64,000 bases of DNA from Gammaproteobacteria bacterium (GCA_018822845.1 JAHJJD010000035.1:25738-89737), one strand, 5' to 3'. Shown: positions 8,395-17,726, counted from the first letter of the stretch. Translations and numbers: made by a program. Notes: generated from the sequence alone by a model not told the origin.

Positions 8395-8979
8395 ATGAAA
8401 CTCTTAATGGTCGACAACTACGACAGCTTCACCTACAACCTCGTGCAATACTTCGGTGAACTGGGTGCGGATGTGCAAGTGGTGCGCAACGATGAAATCC
8501 CGGTAGAAGCGATTGATGAAATCGCTCCTGACAAGATCGTGCTTTCCCCCGGCCCTTGTACACCGACGGAAGCAGGCATATCCATCCCCACCCTGCTGCG
8601 TTTCGCAGGTAAAATCCCGATTCTGGGCGTCTGTCTTGGGCATCAGTCCATTGGCCAGGCATTTGGCGGTAAAATCATTCGCGCCAAGGAAATCATGCAT
8701 GGCAAGACTTCGATGATCCATCACAAGGGTGTGGGTGTATTCACCAACTTGCCTAGCCCGCTGGAAGCCACCCGTTACCATTCGCTAGTGATTGAGCAGG
8801 AAACAATTCCTGACTGCCTGGAAATTACCGCCTGGACAGAAACCGAAGACGGCAGGCTGGATGAAATCATGGGCGTGCGCCACAAGACCCTGCCGGTGGA
8901 GGGGGTACAGTTCCACCCGGAATCCATCCTCACCCAGTACGGGCACGACATGCTGAGGAATTTTCTGGATGGAAGATAA
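8395..8979 (+). CDS. trpG: Anthranilate synthase component II (glutamine amidotransferase)
   Basis: TrpG hydrolyses glutamine and passes ammonia to TrpE. The 194-aa class I glutamine amidotransferase has the catalytic triad Cys80 ([15 protein letters not shown]), His174 and Glu176 (VQFHPES). It begins with the typical [16 protein letters not shown]. In some bacteria the same subunit also serves para-aminobenzoate synthesis; that cannot be excluded. The 53-bp gap after trpE contains a short fragment (8343-8357) matching the end of the repeat family near 52.3 and 57.2 kb. The stop overlaps the next gene by 11 bases. trpD and trpC are not in the window. Confidence 0.95.
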   Translation: MKLLMVDNYDSFTYNLVQYFGELGADVQVVRNDEIPVEAIDEIAPDKIVLSPGPCTPTEAGISIPTLLRFAGKIPILGVCLGHQSIGQAFGGKIIRAKEIMHGKTSMIHHKGVGVFTNLPSPLEATRYHSLVIEQETIPDCLEITAWTETEDGRLDEIMGVRHKTLPVEGVQFHPESILTQYGHDMLRNFLDGR

Positions 8980-9394
8980 CGCCACCCTGCTGCGCCGCCT
9001 CGGCGCGATCATTTACGACACCGTACTCGCAGGCTTCAGCATCATCATCGTTGCTGGCATCCTGTCGGTAGCATTTACTGCATTGACCGGCATCAAACCA
9101 CCTGAAGCGCTGATGGTATTGCTTTATGCCGTAATGGCCTGGGGCTTTTTCATCTGGTTCTGGACACATGGCGGGCAGACGCTGGGTATGCGGGCATGGA
9201 AAGTGCGCGTGGTAACAGAAGACGGGCAGCCTGTCAGTCGGCAACAAGCCACATTACGCTTTTTCTGGGCGATACTCAGCTGGGCTGCCTTGGGCGTTGG
9301 TTATCTGATTTCCCTGATCGACCCGCAAAGGCTCACATGGCATGACCGATTTTCCCGTACCCGCCTGATTCGTGTACACTCAACAAGAAAATAG
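8969..9394 (+). CDS. RDD family membrane protein
   Basis: The 141-aa integral membrane protein has the RDD-family layout. An N-terminal [16 protein letters not shown] contains the Arg and Asp, followed by two hydrophobic helices (about 17-39 and 48-66). [15 protein letters not shown] is the typical second conserved block, and then comes a third helix and [12 protein letters not shown] proteins have no single established role; some are linked to ion or compatible-solute transport. The start lies inside the trpG 3' end (11-base overlap), so it is probably translated from the trp message. Confidence 0.85.
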   Translation: MEDNATLLRRLGAIIYDTVLAGFSIIIVAGILSVAFTALTGIKPPEALMVLLYAVMAWGFFIWFWTHGGQTLGMRAWKVRVVTEDGQPVSRQQATLRFFWAILSWAALGVGYLISLIDPQRLTWHDRFSRTRLIRVHSTRK

Positions 9395-9414
9395 CTGCGA
9401 GGTAAAGGATACCC

Positions 9415-10902
9415 ATGAATTACCATTTCGAGCCATCCACGAATGCTGCCAACCTGCATACCGACTGTGTTGTTGCAGGTATTTACAAACACGGAAAACT
9501 GTCATCAGCCGCCGCCCAACTGGATACAGCCAGCCAGGGAGCCATCACCACACATCTCGAATTCGGGGATTTCTCCGGTGAAAAGGGCCGCACCAGCATG
9601 CTGTACAGCCTGCCCGGCGTCACCAGCAAGCGGGTATTACTGGTCGGAATGGGTGAAAAGGACAAACTGACACAGGAATCCCTTGCCCAGATCACACAAG
9701 CCGCCGTCAACCTGCTGAAATCCAGCAAGGCCAACAACGCGATTTCCTTCCTGACGGATGAAATATCCTCCGAATTCATGCAAGCCGCCGTGCGCCAGTC
9801 CATCACTGCGGTCGCTGATTCCCTGTACACATTCGACTCCTTCAAGAGCAAACGGGACGAAACGCCACGCACCCAACTGGAAGGCTGGACTGTTGCCCAC
9901 ACCATCGCGGGTGATTTCAGCACTGCCGTTTCCCAGGGAACAGCCATCGCCGAAGGGATGTGTGTCAGCCGCGATCTGGCCAACAGCCCCGGCAATGTCT
10001 GCACCCCGACCTATCTGGCGGAAGTTGCCCAGGAACTCGCCAACTCTTCCAACAAGGTAGACATCAACATCCTCGAAGAAGGCGATATGGAAGCACTCGG
10101 CATGGGTTCATTCCTGTCGGTTTCCAAAGGCAGTGAGCAGGATGGCAAGATGATCATCCTGCAATACCACGGTGGCAAGGCCGGTGAAGCGCCCTTCGTG
10201 CTGGTTGGCAAAGGCATTACCTTCGATACTGGCGGCATCTCACTCAAGCCCGGCAACGCCATGGATGAAATGAAATTCGACATGACTGGCGCTGCCAGCG
10301 TCATCGGTACACTGACGGCCTGTGTAGCCATGCAGTTACCCATGAACGTGATCGCCATTATTGCCGCAGCCGAAAACATGCCCGGTGGCAAAGCCAGCAA
10401 ACCCGGCGACATCGTGACCAGTATGTCCGGCAAGACTATCGAAATCCTCAACACCGACGCGGAAGGCCGTCTGGTGCTGTGCGATGCGCTTACCTATGCG
10501 GAACGTTTCAACCCTGCCGCTGTAGTCGACATCGCCACCCTGACCGGTGCCTGCATCACCGCCCTGGGGCACCACACCTCTGGCCTGCTGAGCAACAACA
10601 ATTCACTGGCAGAGGAAGTGCTGACCGCAGGCAAACAGGCCAGCGATGAAGCGTGGCGCTTGCCAATGGGCGAAAAATACCAAGATCAGCTCAAAAGCAA
10701 TTTCGCCGACATGGCCAATATCGGTGGGCCACCGGCAGGAACCATCACTGCCGCCTGTTTCCTCTCGCGCTTTACTGAAAACTACCCGTGGGCGCATCTG
10801 GACATTGCGGGAACAGCATGGAAAGGCGGTGCTGCCAAAGGTTCAACCGGGCGTCCGGTTCCCCTGCTCTGCCAATTGCTGATCAACCGCGCTGGCGCAT
10901 GA
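9415..10902 (+). CDS. pepA: Leucyl aminopeptidase (cytosol aminopeptidase, M17 family)
   Basis: PepA removes N-terminal residues from peptides with a two-metal centre. In enterics it is also a DNA-binding accessory factor. The 495-aa protein has the N-terminal macro-like domain and the catalytic domain with KGITFDTGGISLKPG (Lys266, Asp271) and the family signature NTDAEGRLVLCDALTYAE (starting at Asn346). The start has AGGTAAAGG-like sequence upstream. The stop overlaps the holC ATG (ATGA); pepA-holC-valS is a classical gammaproteobacterial order. Confidence 0.97.
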   Translation: MNYHFEPSTNAANLHTDCVVAGIYKHGKLSSAAAQLDTASQGAITTHLEFGDFSGEKGRTSMLYSLPGVTSKRVLLVGMGEKDKLTQESLAQITQAAVNLLKSSKANNAISFLTDEISSEFMQAAVRQSITAVADSLYTFDSFKSKRDETPRTQLEGWTVAHTIAGDFSTAVSQGTAIAEGMCVSRDLANSPGNVCTPTYLAEVAQELANSSNKVDINILEEGDMEALGMGSFLSVSKGSEQDGKMIILQYHGGKAGEAPFVLVGKGITFDTGGISLKPGNAMDEMKFDMTGAASVIGTLTACVAMQLPMNVIAIIAAAENMPGGKASKPGDIVTSMSGKTIEILNTDAEGRLVLCDALTYAERFNPAAVVDIATLTGACITALGHHTSGLLSNNNSLAEEVLTAGKQASDEAWRLPMGEKYQDQLKSNFADMANIGGPPAGTITAACFLSRFTENYPWAHLDIAGTAWKGGAAKGSTGRPVPLLCQLLINRAGA

Positions 10903-11324
10903 CCCGGATTGATTTTTATGTTGGCAAGACCAGCAGTCTGCAAGCCAGGCTGCTGCTTGCCTGCAAGATCGTCATGAAGGCGCACCAGCAGCAGCTCCAT
11001 ACCTACATACACACGGACAACGCCGCAACCAGTGCAAAACTGGACGATTTGCTGTGGACATTTCAGGATATTTCCTTCATTCCACATGCGCTTGCCCCCA
11101 GCCGGGAAGAAATCCGCGTGCTCATCGGGCATGATTATGAGCCCATGGAAAACTGCGGTTTGTTAATCAATCTTTCTAATGAAGTACCTGATTTTTTCTC
11201 ACGTTTTGAACGTCTTGCCGAAATTCTGGATCAGGAACAACCTGTAATACTCGCTGGTCGCAAAAGATACCAGTTTTATCGGGATAGGGGCTATAATCTG
11301 GAATATCACCAACTCAACAGCTAA
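10899..11324 (+). CDS. holC: DNA polymerase III subunit chi
   Basis: The chi subunit joins the clamp-loader complex to single-strand-binding protein. The 141-aa protein starts MTRIDFYVGKTSSLQARLLLACKIV at an ATG overlapping the pepA stop. It contains the family features: the DFYV N-terminus, a central DDLLWTFQDISFIPH and the C-terminal RYQFYRDRGYNLEYH. Translations from upstream starts would run inside pepA and are not supported. Gene order supports the call. Confidence 0.9.
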   Translation: MTRIDFYVGKTSSLQARLLLACKIVMKAHQQQLHTYIHTDNAATSAKLDDLLWTFQDISFIPHALAPSREEIRVLIGHDYEPMENCGLLINLSNEVPDFFSRFERLAEILDQEQPVILAGRKRYQFYRDRGYNLEYHQLNS

Positions 11325-11337
11325 ATAAAGCGGCGAT

Positions 11338-11688
11338 ATGATGAATCTGGATTTTGACAAAACCATCCGCATTCCAGTCATTACTGACGTAGTACGGGCA
11401 GGCAATTCCGAGGTTGTCGGTCAGACCAAAAACCCGCAGGCCAAGCAGCAACGCAAGCAGGTTTTTGAACAACGCCTGAAGGAACGCATTGCTGAACTCC
11501 AGTCCGCCACCGGCCAAGATGAATACTCCGGTTTGGCACGTGCCCACGCCATCCGCTCTGAAGGTCAGCAAACCGGAGCAAACCAGGGCGCACCAACCAA
11601 CCAGTCACGCCTCGACCCTTCCGTTGAAAAGCACATCGACGCAGCCCGCCATGAACTCATCCGCGAACTTGCCAACCTGCTAAAGTAA
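11338..11688 (+). CDS. Uncharacterised 116-aa protein between holC and valS
   Basis: This is a soluble, hydrophilic protein with no signal peptide or membrane segment. The N-terminal part IPVITDVVRAGN is conserved-looking. Next come a Lys/Arg/Gln-rich stretch likely to be helical (about 32-60), a Gln/Gly/Asn-rich linker and a C-terminal helix HIDAARHELIRELANLL. A GGCG ribosome-binding-like site precedes two adjacent ATGs; either may be used. It lies 13 bp after holC and 53 bp before valS, so it probably belongs to the holC message. The N-terminal helix could bind a partner in the clamp loader, but that is only proximity-based. No known domain is recognised. Confidence 0.65.
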   Translation: MMNLDFDKTIRIPVITDVVRAGNSEVVGQTKNPQAKQQRKQVFEQRLKERIAELQSATGQDEYSGLARAHAIRSEGQQTGANQGAPTNQSRLDPSVEKHIDAARHELIRELANLLK

Positions 11689-11699
11689 GATTTTCGCGC

Positions 11700-11705
11700 T
11701 ATAAT
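11700..11705 (+). promoter_or_regulatory. Candidate -10 box for valS
   Basis: A perfect TATAAT lies 36 bases before the valS ATG, in the 53-bp gap after the 116-aa gene. No good -35 hexamer sits 16-18 bases upstream, so the promoter call is tentative. Confidence 0.4.
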
Positions 11706-11741
11706 GCCGCTCTTTTTCGTATTTAATGAAAGTAGCGGCAC

Positions 11742-14717
11742 ATGGACAAGACCTACCAACCTCAAGACATCGAACAACGCTGGTATCAGCACTGGGAGCA
11801 AAGCGGCTATTTCGCTCCGAAAGGCGACGGTAAGCCGTATTGCATCATGATCCCGCCGCCGAACATCACCGGCACGCTGCACATGGGGCACGGTTTCAAC
11901 CAGATGGTGATCGACACCCTGATCCGCTACCACCGCATGAAGGGCGACAAAACCCTCTACCAACCCGGCACTGACCACGCGGGCATCGCCACGCAAATGG
12001 TGGTGGAACGCCAATTGCTCGCGCAAGGTGTGACCCGTCACGATCTGGGGCGTGAGGCTTTCCTCGAAAAAGTCTGGGAATGGAAAGGCCAATCCGGCGA
12101 CACCATCAACCGCCAATTGCGCCGTTTGGGCACAACCCCCGACTGGTCACGCGAACGTTTTACCATGGACGAAGGCTTGTCGGAAGCGGTACGCGAAGTG
12201 TTCGTGCGCCTGCATGAAGAAGGCTTGATCTATCGCGGCAAACGCTTGGTGAACTGGGATACCGTGCTGCACACTGCTGTTTCCGACCTTGAAGTTGTGT
12301 CTGAAGAAGAAAATGGCAATATGTGGCACTTCCGCTACCCGCTGGCGGATGCGGCGGGCAATGCCACCGACGAATTCCTGATTGTTGCGACTACGCGCCC
12401 GGAAACCATGCTGGGTGACTCCGCCGTTGCCGTGAACCCGAAAGATGAGCGTTACCAGCATTTGATCGGCAAAAACGTGGTGCTGCCGCTGGTAGGCCGC
12501 TTGATTCCGGTGGTGGGCGACGATTACGCTGACCCGGAAAAAGGCACGGGTTGTGTGAAGATTACCCCGGCGCACGATTTCAACGACTATCAGGTAGGCA
12601 AGCGTCACAACTTGCCGCTGATCAATATTTTCACGATTGATGCCTGCATCAACGATGTTTCACCTGAAAAGTATCAAGGGCTGGAACGCTTTGCGGCGCG
12701 TAAGCAAATCGTCGCGGACATGGATGCGCTCGGCTTGCTGGATAAAATCGAAGACCATAAGCTTATGGTTCCGCGTGGCGACCGTTCCGGCACGGTGATT
12801 GAGCCGTACCTGACGGATCAGTGGTACGTGGATTTGACCCGTGAAACGCTGGATGACGGACGACCCGGCGGTAAAACCGCGATTGCGCAACCCGCGATTG
12901 ACGTGGTGGCAAACGGCGAAGTGCGCTTCATTCCGGGCAACTGGGTGAACACCTACAACCACTGGATGAACAACCTCGACGACTGGTGTATTTCACGCCA
13001 ATTGTGGTGGGGGCATCGCATTCCGGCGTGGTATGACGACGCGGGTAATGTCTACGTGGCGCGTTCCGAAGCTGAGGTACGCAGCAAATACAGCCTGCCT
13101 GCCGACCTTGCGTTGCGTCAGGATGAGGACGTGCTGGATACGTGGTTCTCGTCCGCGCTGTGGCCGTTTTCTACCCTCGGCTGGCCGAATGTGGACGATG
13201 AAGCACTGAAAGCCTTCTACCCCACGCAGATGCTGATGACCGGCTTCGACATCATCTTCTTCTGGGTGGCGCGGATGATCATGTTCGGCAAGAAATTCAT
13301 GGGCGATGTGCCGTTCCGCGACGTGTACATCCACGGGCTGGTGAAGGATGCGGACGGGCAGAAAATGTCCAAATCCAAGGGCAACGTGCTCGACCCGCTG
13401 GATATTATCGACGGTATCGACCTCGAATCGCTGGTTGCCAAACGCACCAGCGGCATGATGCAACCGCAACTCGCCGCAAAAATCGACAAAGCCACCCGCA
13501 AGCAATTCCCCGACGGCATTACCCCGCACGGCACGGATGCGCTGCGCATGACCTTTGCCTCGTTCGCCACCGCCGGGCGCGACATCCGTTTCGACATGCA
13601 ACGGCTGGAAGGCTACCGCAATTTCTGCAACAAACTGTGGAACGCGGCGCGGTATGTGCTGATGCAGTGCGACGCTTCGACTCCGCTCAGCGACCGACCG
13701 GGCTTCGACTCCGCTCAGCCCTCGGATCAGTCTCCGAACGAAACACCGAACCGTTCCCTGAGCGCTCGCACTGAGCGAAGTCGAAGTGGAGTCGAAGGGA
13801 ACATGGGCGAAGTGGAGTTCTCAGCGGCGGATCGCTGGATCATTTCCTTGCTGCAACAGACCGAGGCTGAAGTCGCTGACCACATCGACAACTACCGTTT
13901 CGACCTTGCCGCCAAAGCGATGTACGAATTTGCCTGGCACGAATACTGCGACTGGTATCTGGAACTGACCAAGCCGATTCTCAGTAACAGTTCCCTGAGC
14001 GGAGTCGAAGGGAACAACGATGCTTCGGCTTCGCTCAGCAACCGGGAAGCCGCCAAACGTGGCACACGCCGTACCTTAGTGCGTGTGCTGGAAGCGGCGT
14101 TGCGCCTGATGCACCCAATCATGCCGTTCATTACCGAAGAAATCTGGCAGAACATCAAGGGCTTGGCGGGCGTGTCCGGTGACTCCATCATGCTGCAACC
14201 CTACCCCGTCGCCGACACTGCGCTGATTGATCAAGCAGCACTGGCGGAAATCGAATGGGTGAAAGCCTTCATCATGGGCATCCGCCGCATCCGCTCCGAG
14301 ATGGACATCAAGCCGGGGCAAGTCCTCGACGTGCTGCTGCAAAACTGGAGCGACACCGACAAGGCACTGTTCACCACCAGCGAAGCGTTTGCGCGGACGC
14401 TGGCGAAAGTCGGCAACGTGACGTGGCTGGAAGCAGGTGCGGATGCGCCGGAATCGGCTACCGCGCTGGTCGGCGAGATGCAAATCCTCATCCCGCTGGC
14501 GGGGCTGATCGACAAAGACGCAGAAATTGCGCGTCTGAGCAAGGAAATCGAGAAGCTGCAAAAGAACCTCGGCGGGCTGGAAGGTCGGCTGAATAATCCG
14601 GCGTTTGCGGACAAAGCGCCAGCGGCAGTGCTGGAACAAACGCGCAAGCAGGCGGATGAGCAGCGGGCGGCGTTGGGGCAGTTGGTGGGGCAGTTAGAGA
14701 AGATACGGGCGTTGTAA
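11742..14717 (+). CDS. valS: Valyl-tRNA synthetase with two in-frame repeat-derived insertions
   Basis: ValS charges tRNA-Val. The 991-aa class Ia synthetase has the HIGH-type motif in [13 protein letters not shown] (about 40-52), the editing (CP1) domain, the KMSKSKGN motif (from about 541), the anticodon-binding domain and a C-terminal coiled coil (about 925-991). It is longer than the E. coli enzyme (951 aa). The extra length is explained by two stretches of dispersed repeat sequence read in frame: about residues 645-687, just before the conserved [11 protein letters not shown], and about 750-768, just after YLELTKPI. Both sites are loop positions in the family, so the enzyme is probably active. 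Confidence 0.96.
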   Translation: MDKTYQPQDIEQRWYQHWEQSGYFAPKGDGKPYCIMIPPPNITGTLHMGHGFNQMVIDTLIRYHRMKGDKTLYQPGTDHAGIATQMVVERQLLAQGVTRHDLGREAFLEKVWEWKGQSGDTINRQLRRLGTTPDWSRERFTMDEGLSEAVREVFVRLHEEGLIYRGKRLVNWDTVLHTAVSDLEVVSEEENGNMWHFRYPLADAAGNATDEFLIVATTRPETMLGDSAVAVNPKDERYQHLIGKNVVLPLVGRLIPVVGDDYADPEKGTGCVKITPAHDFNDYQVGKRHNLPLINIFTIDACINDVSPEKYQGLERFAARKQIVADMDALGLLDKIEDHKLMVPRGDRSGTVIEPYLTDQWYVDLTRETLDDGRPGGKTAIAQPAIDVVANGEVRFIPGNWVNTYNHWMNNLDDWCISRQLWWGHRIPAWYDDAGNVYVARSEAEVRSKYSLPADLALRQDEDVLDTWFSSALWPFSTLGWPNVDDEALKAFYPTQMLMTGFDIIFFWVARMIMFGKKFMGDVPFRDVYIHGLVKDADGQKMSKSKGNVLDPLDIIDGIDLESLVAKRTSGMMQPQLAAKIDKATRKQFPDGITPHGTDALRMTFASFATAGRDIRFDMQRLEGYRNFCNKLWNAARYVLMQCDASTPLSDRPGFDSAQPSDQSPNETPNRSLSARTERSRSGVEGNMGEVEFSAADRWIISLLQQTEAEVADHIDNYRFDLAAKAMYEFAWHEYCDWYLELTKPILSNSSLSGVEGNNDASASLSNREAAKRGTRRTLVRVLEAALRLMHPIMPFITEEIWQNIKGLAGVSGDSIMLQPYPVADTALIDQAALAEIEWVKAFIMGIRRIRSEMDIKPGQVLDVLLQNWSDTDKALFTTSEAFARTLAKVGNVTWLEAGADAPESATALVGEMQILIPLAGLIDKDAEIARLSKEIEKLQKNLGGLEGRLNNPAFADKAPAAVLEQTRKQADEQRAALGQLVGQLEKIRAL
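13675..13800. repeat. Dispersed CTTCGACTCCGCTCAG repeat inserted in frame in valS (site 1)
   Basis: Two direct copies of CTTCGACTCCGCTCAG (13675-13690, 13703-13718) are followed by the inverted form CTGAGCGAAGTCGAAG (13771-13786) and a second GGAGTCGAAGGGA. Together they form a palindromic repeat cluster that is translated as about 43 extra residues rich in Ser, Arg and Pro. The same unit occurs at 13993 and in the sufC-sufB gap. Confidence 0.85.
13993..14038. repeat. Dispersed repeat inserted in frame in valS (site 2)
   Basis: CCCTGAGCGGAGTCGAAGGG (13993-14012) and GCTTCGGCTTCGCTCAG (14022-14038) are inverted copies of the same repeat unit. They are read in frame as [17 protein letters not shown] in a loop of the anticodon-binding domain of ValS. 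Confidence 0.8.
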
Positions 14718-14760
14718 ATTTATTTTTGCTAGGCATAACTACAACTATTGACATTATCAC

Positions 14761-14804
14761 CCCACCGTTTAAAATAAGTGCCATACTTTATTTTAAACGG
14801 TGGG
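14761..14804. promoter_or_regulatory. Perfect 17-bp inverted repeat covering the ribosome-binding site of the next gene
   Basis: CCCACCGTTTAAAATAA (14761-14777) and its exact complement (14788-14804) are separated by 10 bases. The right arm ends nine bases before the ATG of the 168-aa gene and holds its only ribosome-binding-like sequence, GGTGGG. As RNA this is a strong hairpin hiding that site; as DNA it is a good operator. It could also end the valS transcript, although no T-run follows. Confidence 0.8.
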
Positions 14805-14813
14805 TTCTAAAAT

Positions 14814-15320
14814 ATGCTTAAAACACGTCCTCGCTCTCAGCCCCGTATGTTGCAAGACATCATTCAAGAAATCGTAACACGACAAGAGTTACCTTACGGA
14901 ACAGACATACGATTTGAAAACAATGGTCGACGAGTCAGATCAGATAAAGTCTGTCGTTGGATTTCGTTTGGAAAACTTCAGAAAGAAGATGCCACAGTAG
15001 GAGATCTAATTGATCGGCTATCCAAAAGAATTTCTGGCATAGACTTTGACAATATTTATGTCTACGGCCCAAATGAGCCAAGTCAATTTAAGAGTAACAA
15101 AACTCTAAAAAAGCTAAGAGAAATGGAAGGAATACCGACACCACAAGAGGAATATGCCAGACAAATTTATGAAGAAACAAAATCAGATATAAAAAGAAAA
15201 ATTGAACAAGGTTATGATAGAGATACCGTTTTAGATGCTTATTTAACCTCATTAATGGCTAACTATTCATCAAGAGAAATATCTGATGCGGTACAAAACA
15301 TAGAGGATAATGATTGGTAG
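14814..15320 (+). CDS. Uncharacterised AT-rich 168-aa protein behind a regulatory inverted repeat
   Basis: I do not recognise this gene. The protein is soluble and charged. The N-terminal half includes a patch GRRVRSDKVCRWISFGKL. The centre (DIYVYGPNEPSQFKSNKTLK-like) is followed by a long helical, Lys/Glu-rich stretch (about 115-150) that may be a coiled coil. Its DNA is clearly more AT-rich than valS and uses A/T-ending codons (ATA, AAA, TTA), which suggests recent transfer. It lies between valS and a toxin-antitoxin-like pair. The 17-bp inverted repeat just upstream suggests tight or self-regulated expression, so an antitoxin, immunity or regulatory role is possible but unproven. Confidence 0.7.
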   Translation: MLKTRPRSQPRMLQDIIQEIVTRQELPYGTDIRFENNGRRVRSDKVCRWISFGKLQKEDATVGDLIDRLSKRISGIDFDNIYVYGPNEPSQFKSNKTLKKLREMEGIPTPQEEYARQIYEETKSDIKRKIEQGYDRDTVLDAYLTSLMANYSSREISDAVQNIEDNDW

Positions 15321-15359
15321 CCGAATATTTAAACTAAAATTTAAACAAGGTGCGCTAGT

Positions 15360-15614
15360 ATGCAAATAACGTTAGATATACCTGAACAATACTTGATCGA
15401 CCAGTCTCCTATTGAGTTTGGCAAGCGTATCAAGCTGTATGCCGCATTGGTCATGTTCCAGTCAGGCAGCATGTCCGCTGGTGCTGCATCCGAGTTTGCG
15501 GGAGTTGATCGCTTCACCTTCATCGCTGAATGCCAGAAACGCAATATTCCGCTGGTTGATTTCTCACCGGAAGAACTGGATGCGGAACTCGAAGACTTGC
15601 GGAAGATCGCCTGA
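15360..15614 (+). CDS. UPF0175 family protein (antitoxin-like)
   Basis: The 84-aa protein matches the UPF0175 family: an N-terminal strand MQITLDIPEQYL, then LYAALVMFQSGSMSAGAASEFAGVDR, a helix-turn-helix-like region, and the acidic C-terminus FSPEELDAELEDL. Family members are usually encoded just before a DUF3368 PIN-like protein, as here; the two genes overlap by one base (TGATG). The pair is treated as a probable type II toxin-antitoxin module, with this gene as antitoxin. No activity has been shown here. Confidence 0.85.
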   Translation: MQITLDIPEQYLIDQSPIEFGKRIKLYAALVMFQSGSMSAGAASEFAGVDRFTFIAECQKRNIPLVDFSPEELDAELEDLRKIA

Positions 15615-16087
15615 TGCTGATTATTGCCGATTCATCCGCGCTGGTAGCACTCGCCGAATGCGATATGTTGCACTTATTGGACGTGCTTTTTCAGGAAGTT
15701 CGTGTTCCACACCCGGTGTTTGAGGAATGCACATTTCCCGGTAAGCCACATGCCAGCCGTTTGGCTGCATACCTCGCCGATAAAACCATCGACATTGATC
15801 TTTCGTCTTATATCTTTTCGATCAATGGCTTGGGACGTGGCGAACTGCACGCAATGGCACTTTACCGATACTTACACGCCGATAGATTTCTGGTCGATGA
15901 TCAACGTGCCAAGAAAGTCGCCAATCTGAATGGGATAAGCACTATTGGCAGCGTTGGCATTTTACTACGCGCCAAAGAAAGAGGCTTGATTCCAGCCATC
16001 AAGCCGCATGTTGCGGCTATTCAGCGTTCCGGTGTGTATTTGAGTGATCGGGTGGTGAAACATGCGTTGGAATTAGCGGGTGAGTAA
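15614..16087 (+). CDS. DUF3368 PIN-domain protein (putative toxin ribonuclease)
   Basis: The 157-aa protein begins MLIIADSSALVALAECDML. Asp6 is the usual first acidic PIN residue. The later GLGRGELHAMALY (Glu) and FLVDDQRAKKVA (Asp) blocks provide the other acidic metal-binding positions. This matches DUF3368, a PIN-like family paired with UPF0175 proteins. PIN toxins cleave RNA; the exact target here is unknown. It is translationally coupled to the upstream antitoxin candidate. Confidence 0.85.
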   Translation: MLIIADSSALVALAECDMLHLLDVLFQEVRVPHPVFEECTFPGKPHASRLAAYLADKTIDIDLSSYIFSINGLGRGELHAMALYRYLHADRFLVDDQRAKKVANLNGISTIGSVGILLRAKERGLIPAIKPHVAAIQRSGVYLSDRVVKHALELAGE

Positions 16088-16096
16088 CGAAAATAT

Positions 16097-16666
16097 TTAC
16101 AGCACACCCTGATAAATCGCCGCCACACTCAACACCATATCCAAACAAGGCAACGCAATTTCATCATCCAACCGATCAAACTGCTGCAATCCCCAACTAC
16201 CATCAGGCAAGCGTACCAGCATATCCACCTGTGCTTTATCCTGTGCAACCACCAAGTAGGCTTGCAAAGAAGCAATACTCTGATAAGCCAAAGATTTTTC
16301 CATATAGTCTTTACGAATGGTGGAATCAGAAGCAACCTCTACAATCAAGCAAGGCTTTTCCAAGTAGTATTCATCAGCCTCATCCTCTGCCGAACAACTC
16401 ACCACCACATCAGGGTAATAATAGGTTTTGTATTTTGCTACCCGCACCTTTACGTCAGAGAAAAACACCTCACAGCCTTTGCGGTTGGCTGCATCCTCCA
16501 TTCGATTAATGAAGTTTCTAGCAATACGATTGTGCCGCTTGCTTGCACCTGCCATCAGGTAAGTTTGCCCATCCACGTATTCGTGACGTTCGACAGCAAG
16601 TTTTTCACCTTCCAGATACTCAGCCTCGCTAAGGTATTGCCCCGACATTTGACGCGCTAAAGGCAT
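16097..16666 (-). CDS. Uma2 family protein (PD-(D/E)XK nuclease-like), copy 2
   Basis: The 189-aa protein has the Uma2/DUF820 pattern: YLSEAEYLEGEKLAVERHEYVDGQTYLMAGAS at the N-terminus, then YYYPDVVVSC (Asp) and KPCLIVEVASDSTIRKDY, where Glu and the following residues form the nuclease-like site. The family is highly expanded in cyanobacteria and large filamentous bacteria; its role is unknown. It follows the second Uma2 gene by 9 bp on the same strand; the two are related but clearly diverged paralogues. The start could also be the Met seven codons downstream. Confidence 0.87.
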   Translation of the reverse strand: MPLARQMSGQYLSEAEYLEGEKLAVERHEYVDGQTYLMAGASKRHNRIARNFINRMEDAANRKGCEVFFSDVKVRVAKYKTYYYPDVVVSCSAEDEADEYYLEKPCLIVEVASDSTIRKDYMEKSLAYQSIASLQAYLVVAQDKAQVDMLVRLPDGSWGLQQFDRLDDEIALPCLDMVLSVAAIYQGVL

Positions 16667-16675
16667 AACATTCTC

Positions 16676-17248
16676 CTACAACACCCGCCGATAAATATCC
16701 GCCACCGTCACCCGACATTGCAGCGTACTGATTTCCACCACATCCTGCATCTCATGAAACTCGGAATAGACCCATTGTTTATCTGCCTGCCGCTGGTATT
16801 TTTCCACGCGGCAATAATCCTGCGCGACCAATAAGTATTCCTGCAAGGACGGGATCAGTTGGTAATGGAAGAATTTCAGCCCACGATCATAGGCTTCGGT
16901 AGATGCAGACAGGACTTCGATAATCACCAGCGGATTCAGCAACACATCGCCGTTTTCATCCTCAAATTGCTCATCGCCACAAGTCACCACCACATCGGGG
17001 TAGCTGAATTTGTTGGTTTTATCGGTGCGTGTCCTGACCTTCATATCGCTGGAGTACACCCCACAAGGTTTTTCCAGCAATTGCGCCCCCAATGAAACCA
17101 CCAGATTGGTAGAAATCTGGTTATGTTCGCGGCTTGCTCCCGCCATCGCATAGACTTCACCGTTCAAATACTCGCTTTTGAACTCGGCTTGGCGTTCACG
17201 CTGGAGGTACTCGGCTTCGCTCAACAGATAAGCAGGTTGCGCTGTCAT
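16676..17248 (-). CDS. Uma2 family protein (PD-(D/E)XK nuclease-like), copy 1
   Basis: The 190-aa protein has the same Uma2 layout as its downstream neighbour: LLSEAEYLQRERQAEFKSEYLNGEVYAMAGAS, KFSYPDVVVTCGD and NPLVIIEVLSASTEAYDRG. The Asp of YPDVVV and Glu of IIEVLS are the expected catalytic positions of this PD-(D/E)XK fold. A GGAAATGAGCC ribosome-binding region precedes the ATG. The gene pair sits next to the toxin-antitoxin-like pair in an accessory patch between valS and the HopJ-like gene. Confidence 0.87.
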   Translation of the reverse strand: MTAQPAYLLSEAEYLQRERQAEFKSEYLNGEVYAMAGASREHNQISTNLVVSLGAQLLEKPCGVYSSDMKVRTRTDKTNKFSYPDVVVTCGDEQFEDENGDVLLNPLVIIEVLSASTEAYDRGLKFFHYQLIPSLQEYLLVAQDYCRVEKYQRQADKQWVYSEFHEMQDVVEISTLQCRVTVADIYRRVL

Positions 17249-17369
17249 GGCTCATTTCCTTAGATCACTACTGCTGAACATAGCACAGGCAAATACTCAC
17301 GCAAACAATAACCCCGCCCCATTGAAGTTGCGTATACTTCGCGACTGATCCAAGGAATAAGACGACACC

Positions 17370-17726
17370 ATGAACCTCAACGACCTGCTAATCCAACTCA
17401 ACACCCAACCGGCATCAATCGACTTCGCCACGGTCATTGCTACCATCGAAGCGCACTACGCCTACACCCCGCAAGCCTTCAGCAACGGCGTTGGTGAAGA
17501 TTGCGTCGTCAGCCCAGCCGGAATCAATGCAGGCTCGTGCAAAGTGTTCGCGTTTGGGCAACTGCAAGGGCTTTCTGAACAGCAAACCCTGGCGTGTTTC
17601 GGCGAACATTACCGCAAGGTACTAGCGACGCCAGACGAAACAGATCACGCCAACATCCGCACTTTCATGCGCCACGGCTGGGCAGGTATTCATTTTGCTG
17701 CACCGGCACTGCAAACCAAATCCTAA
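17370..17726 (+). CDS. HopJ type III effector family protein
   Basis: The 118-aa soluble protein matches the HopJ family: FNNGxx-type block FSNGVGEDCVVSPAGINAGSCKVFAFG, then LSEQQTLACFGEHYR and HANIRTFMRHGWAGI. The family is named after a Pseudomonas syringae protein but is common in free-living bacteria without type III secretion, so an effector role should not be assumed. Its 3' end overlaps the convergent AMMECR1-like gene by four bases. Confidence 0.85.
   Translation: MNLNDLLIQLNTQPASIDFATVIATIEAHYAYTPQAFSNGVGEDCVVSPAGINAGSCKVFAFGQLQGLSEQQTLACFGEHYRKVLATPDETDHANIRTFMRHGWAGIHFAAPALQTKS

Noticed and set aside
17370..17726. HopJ-like gene as evidence for type III secretion.
   Set aside because: HopJ family members are common in bacteria with no type III system, and no secretion genes are present here.
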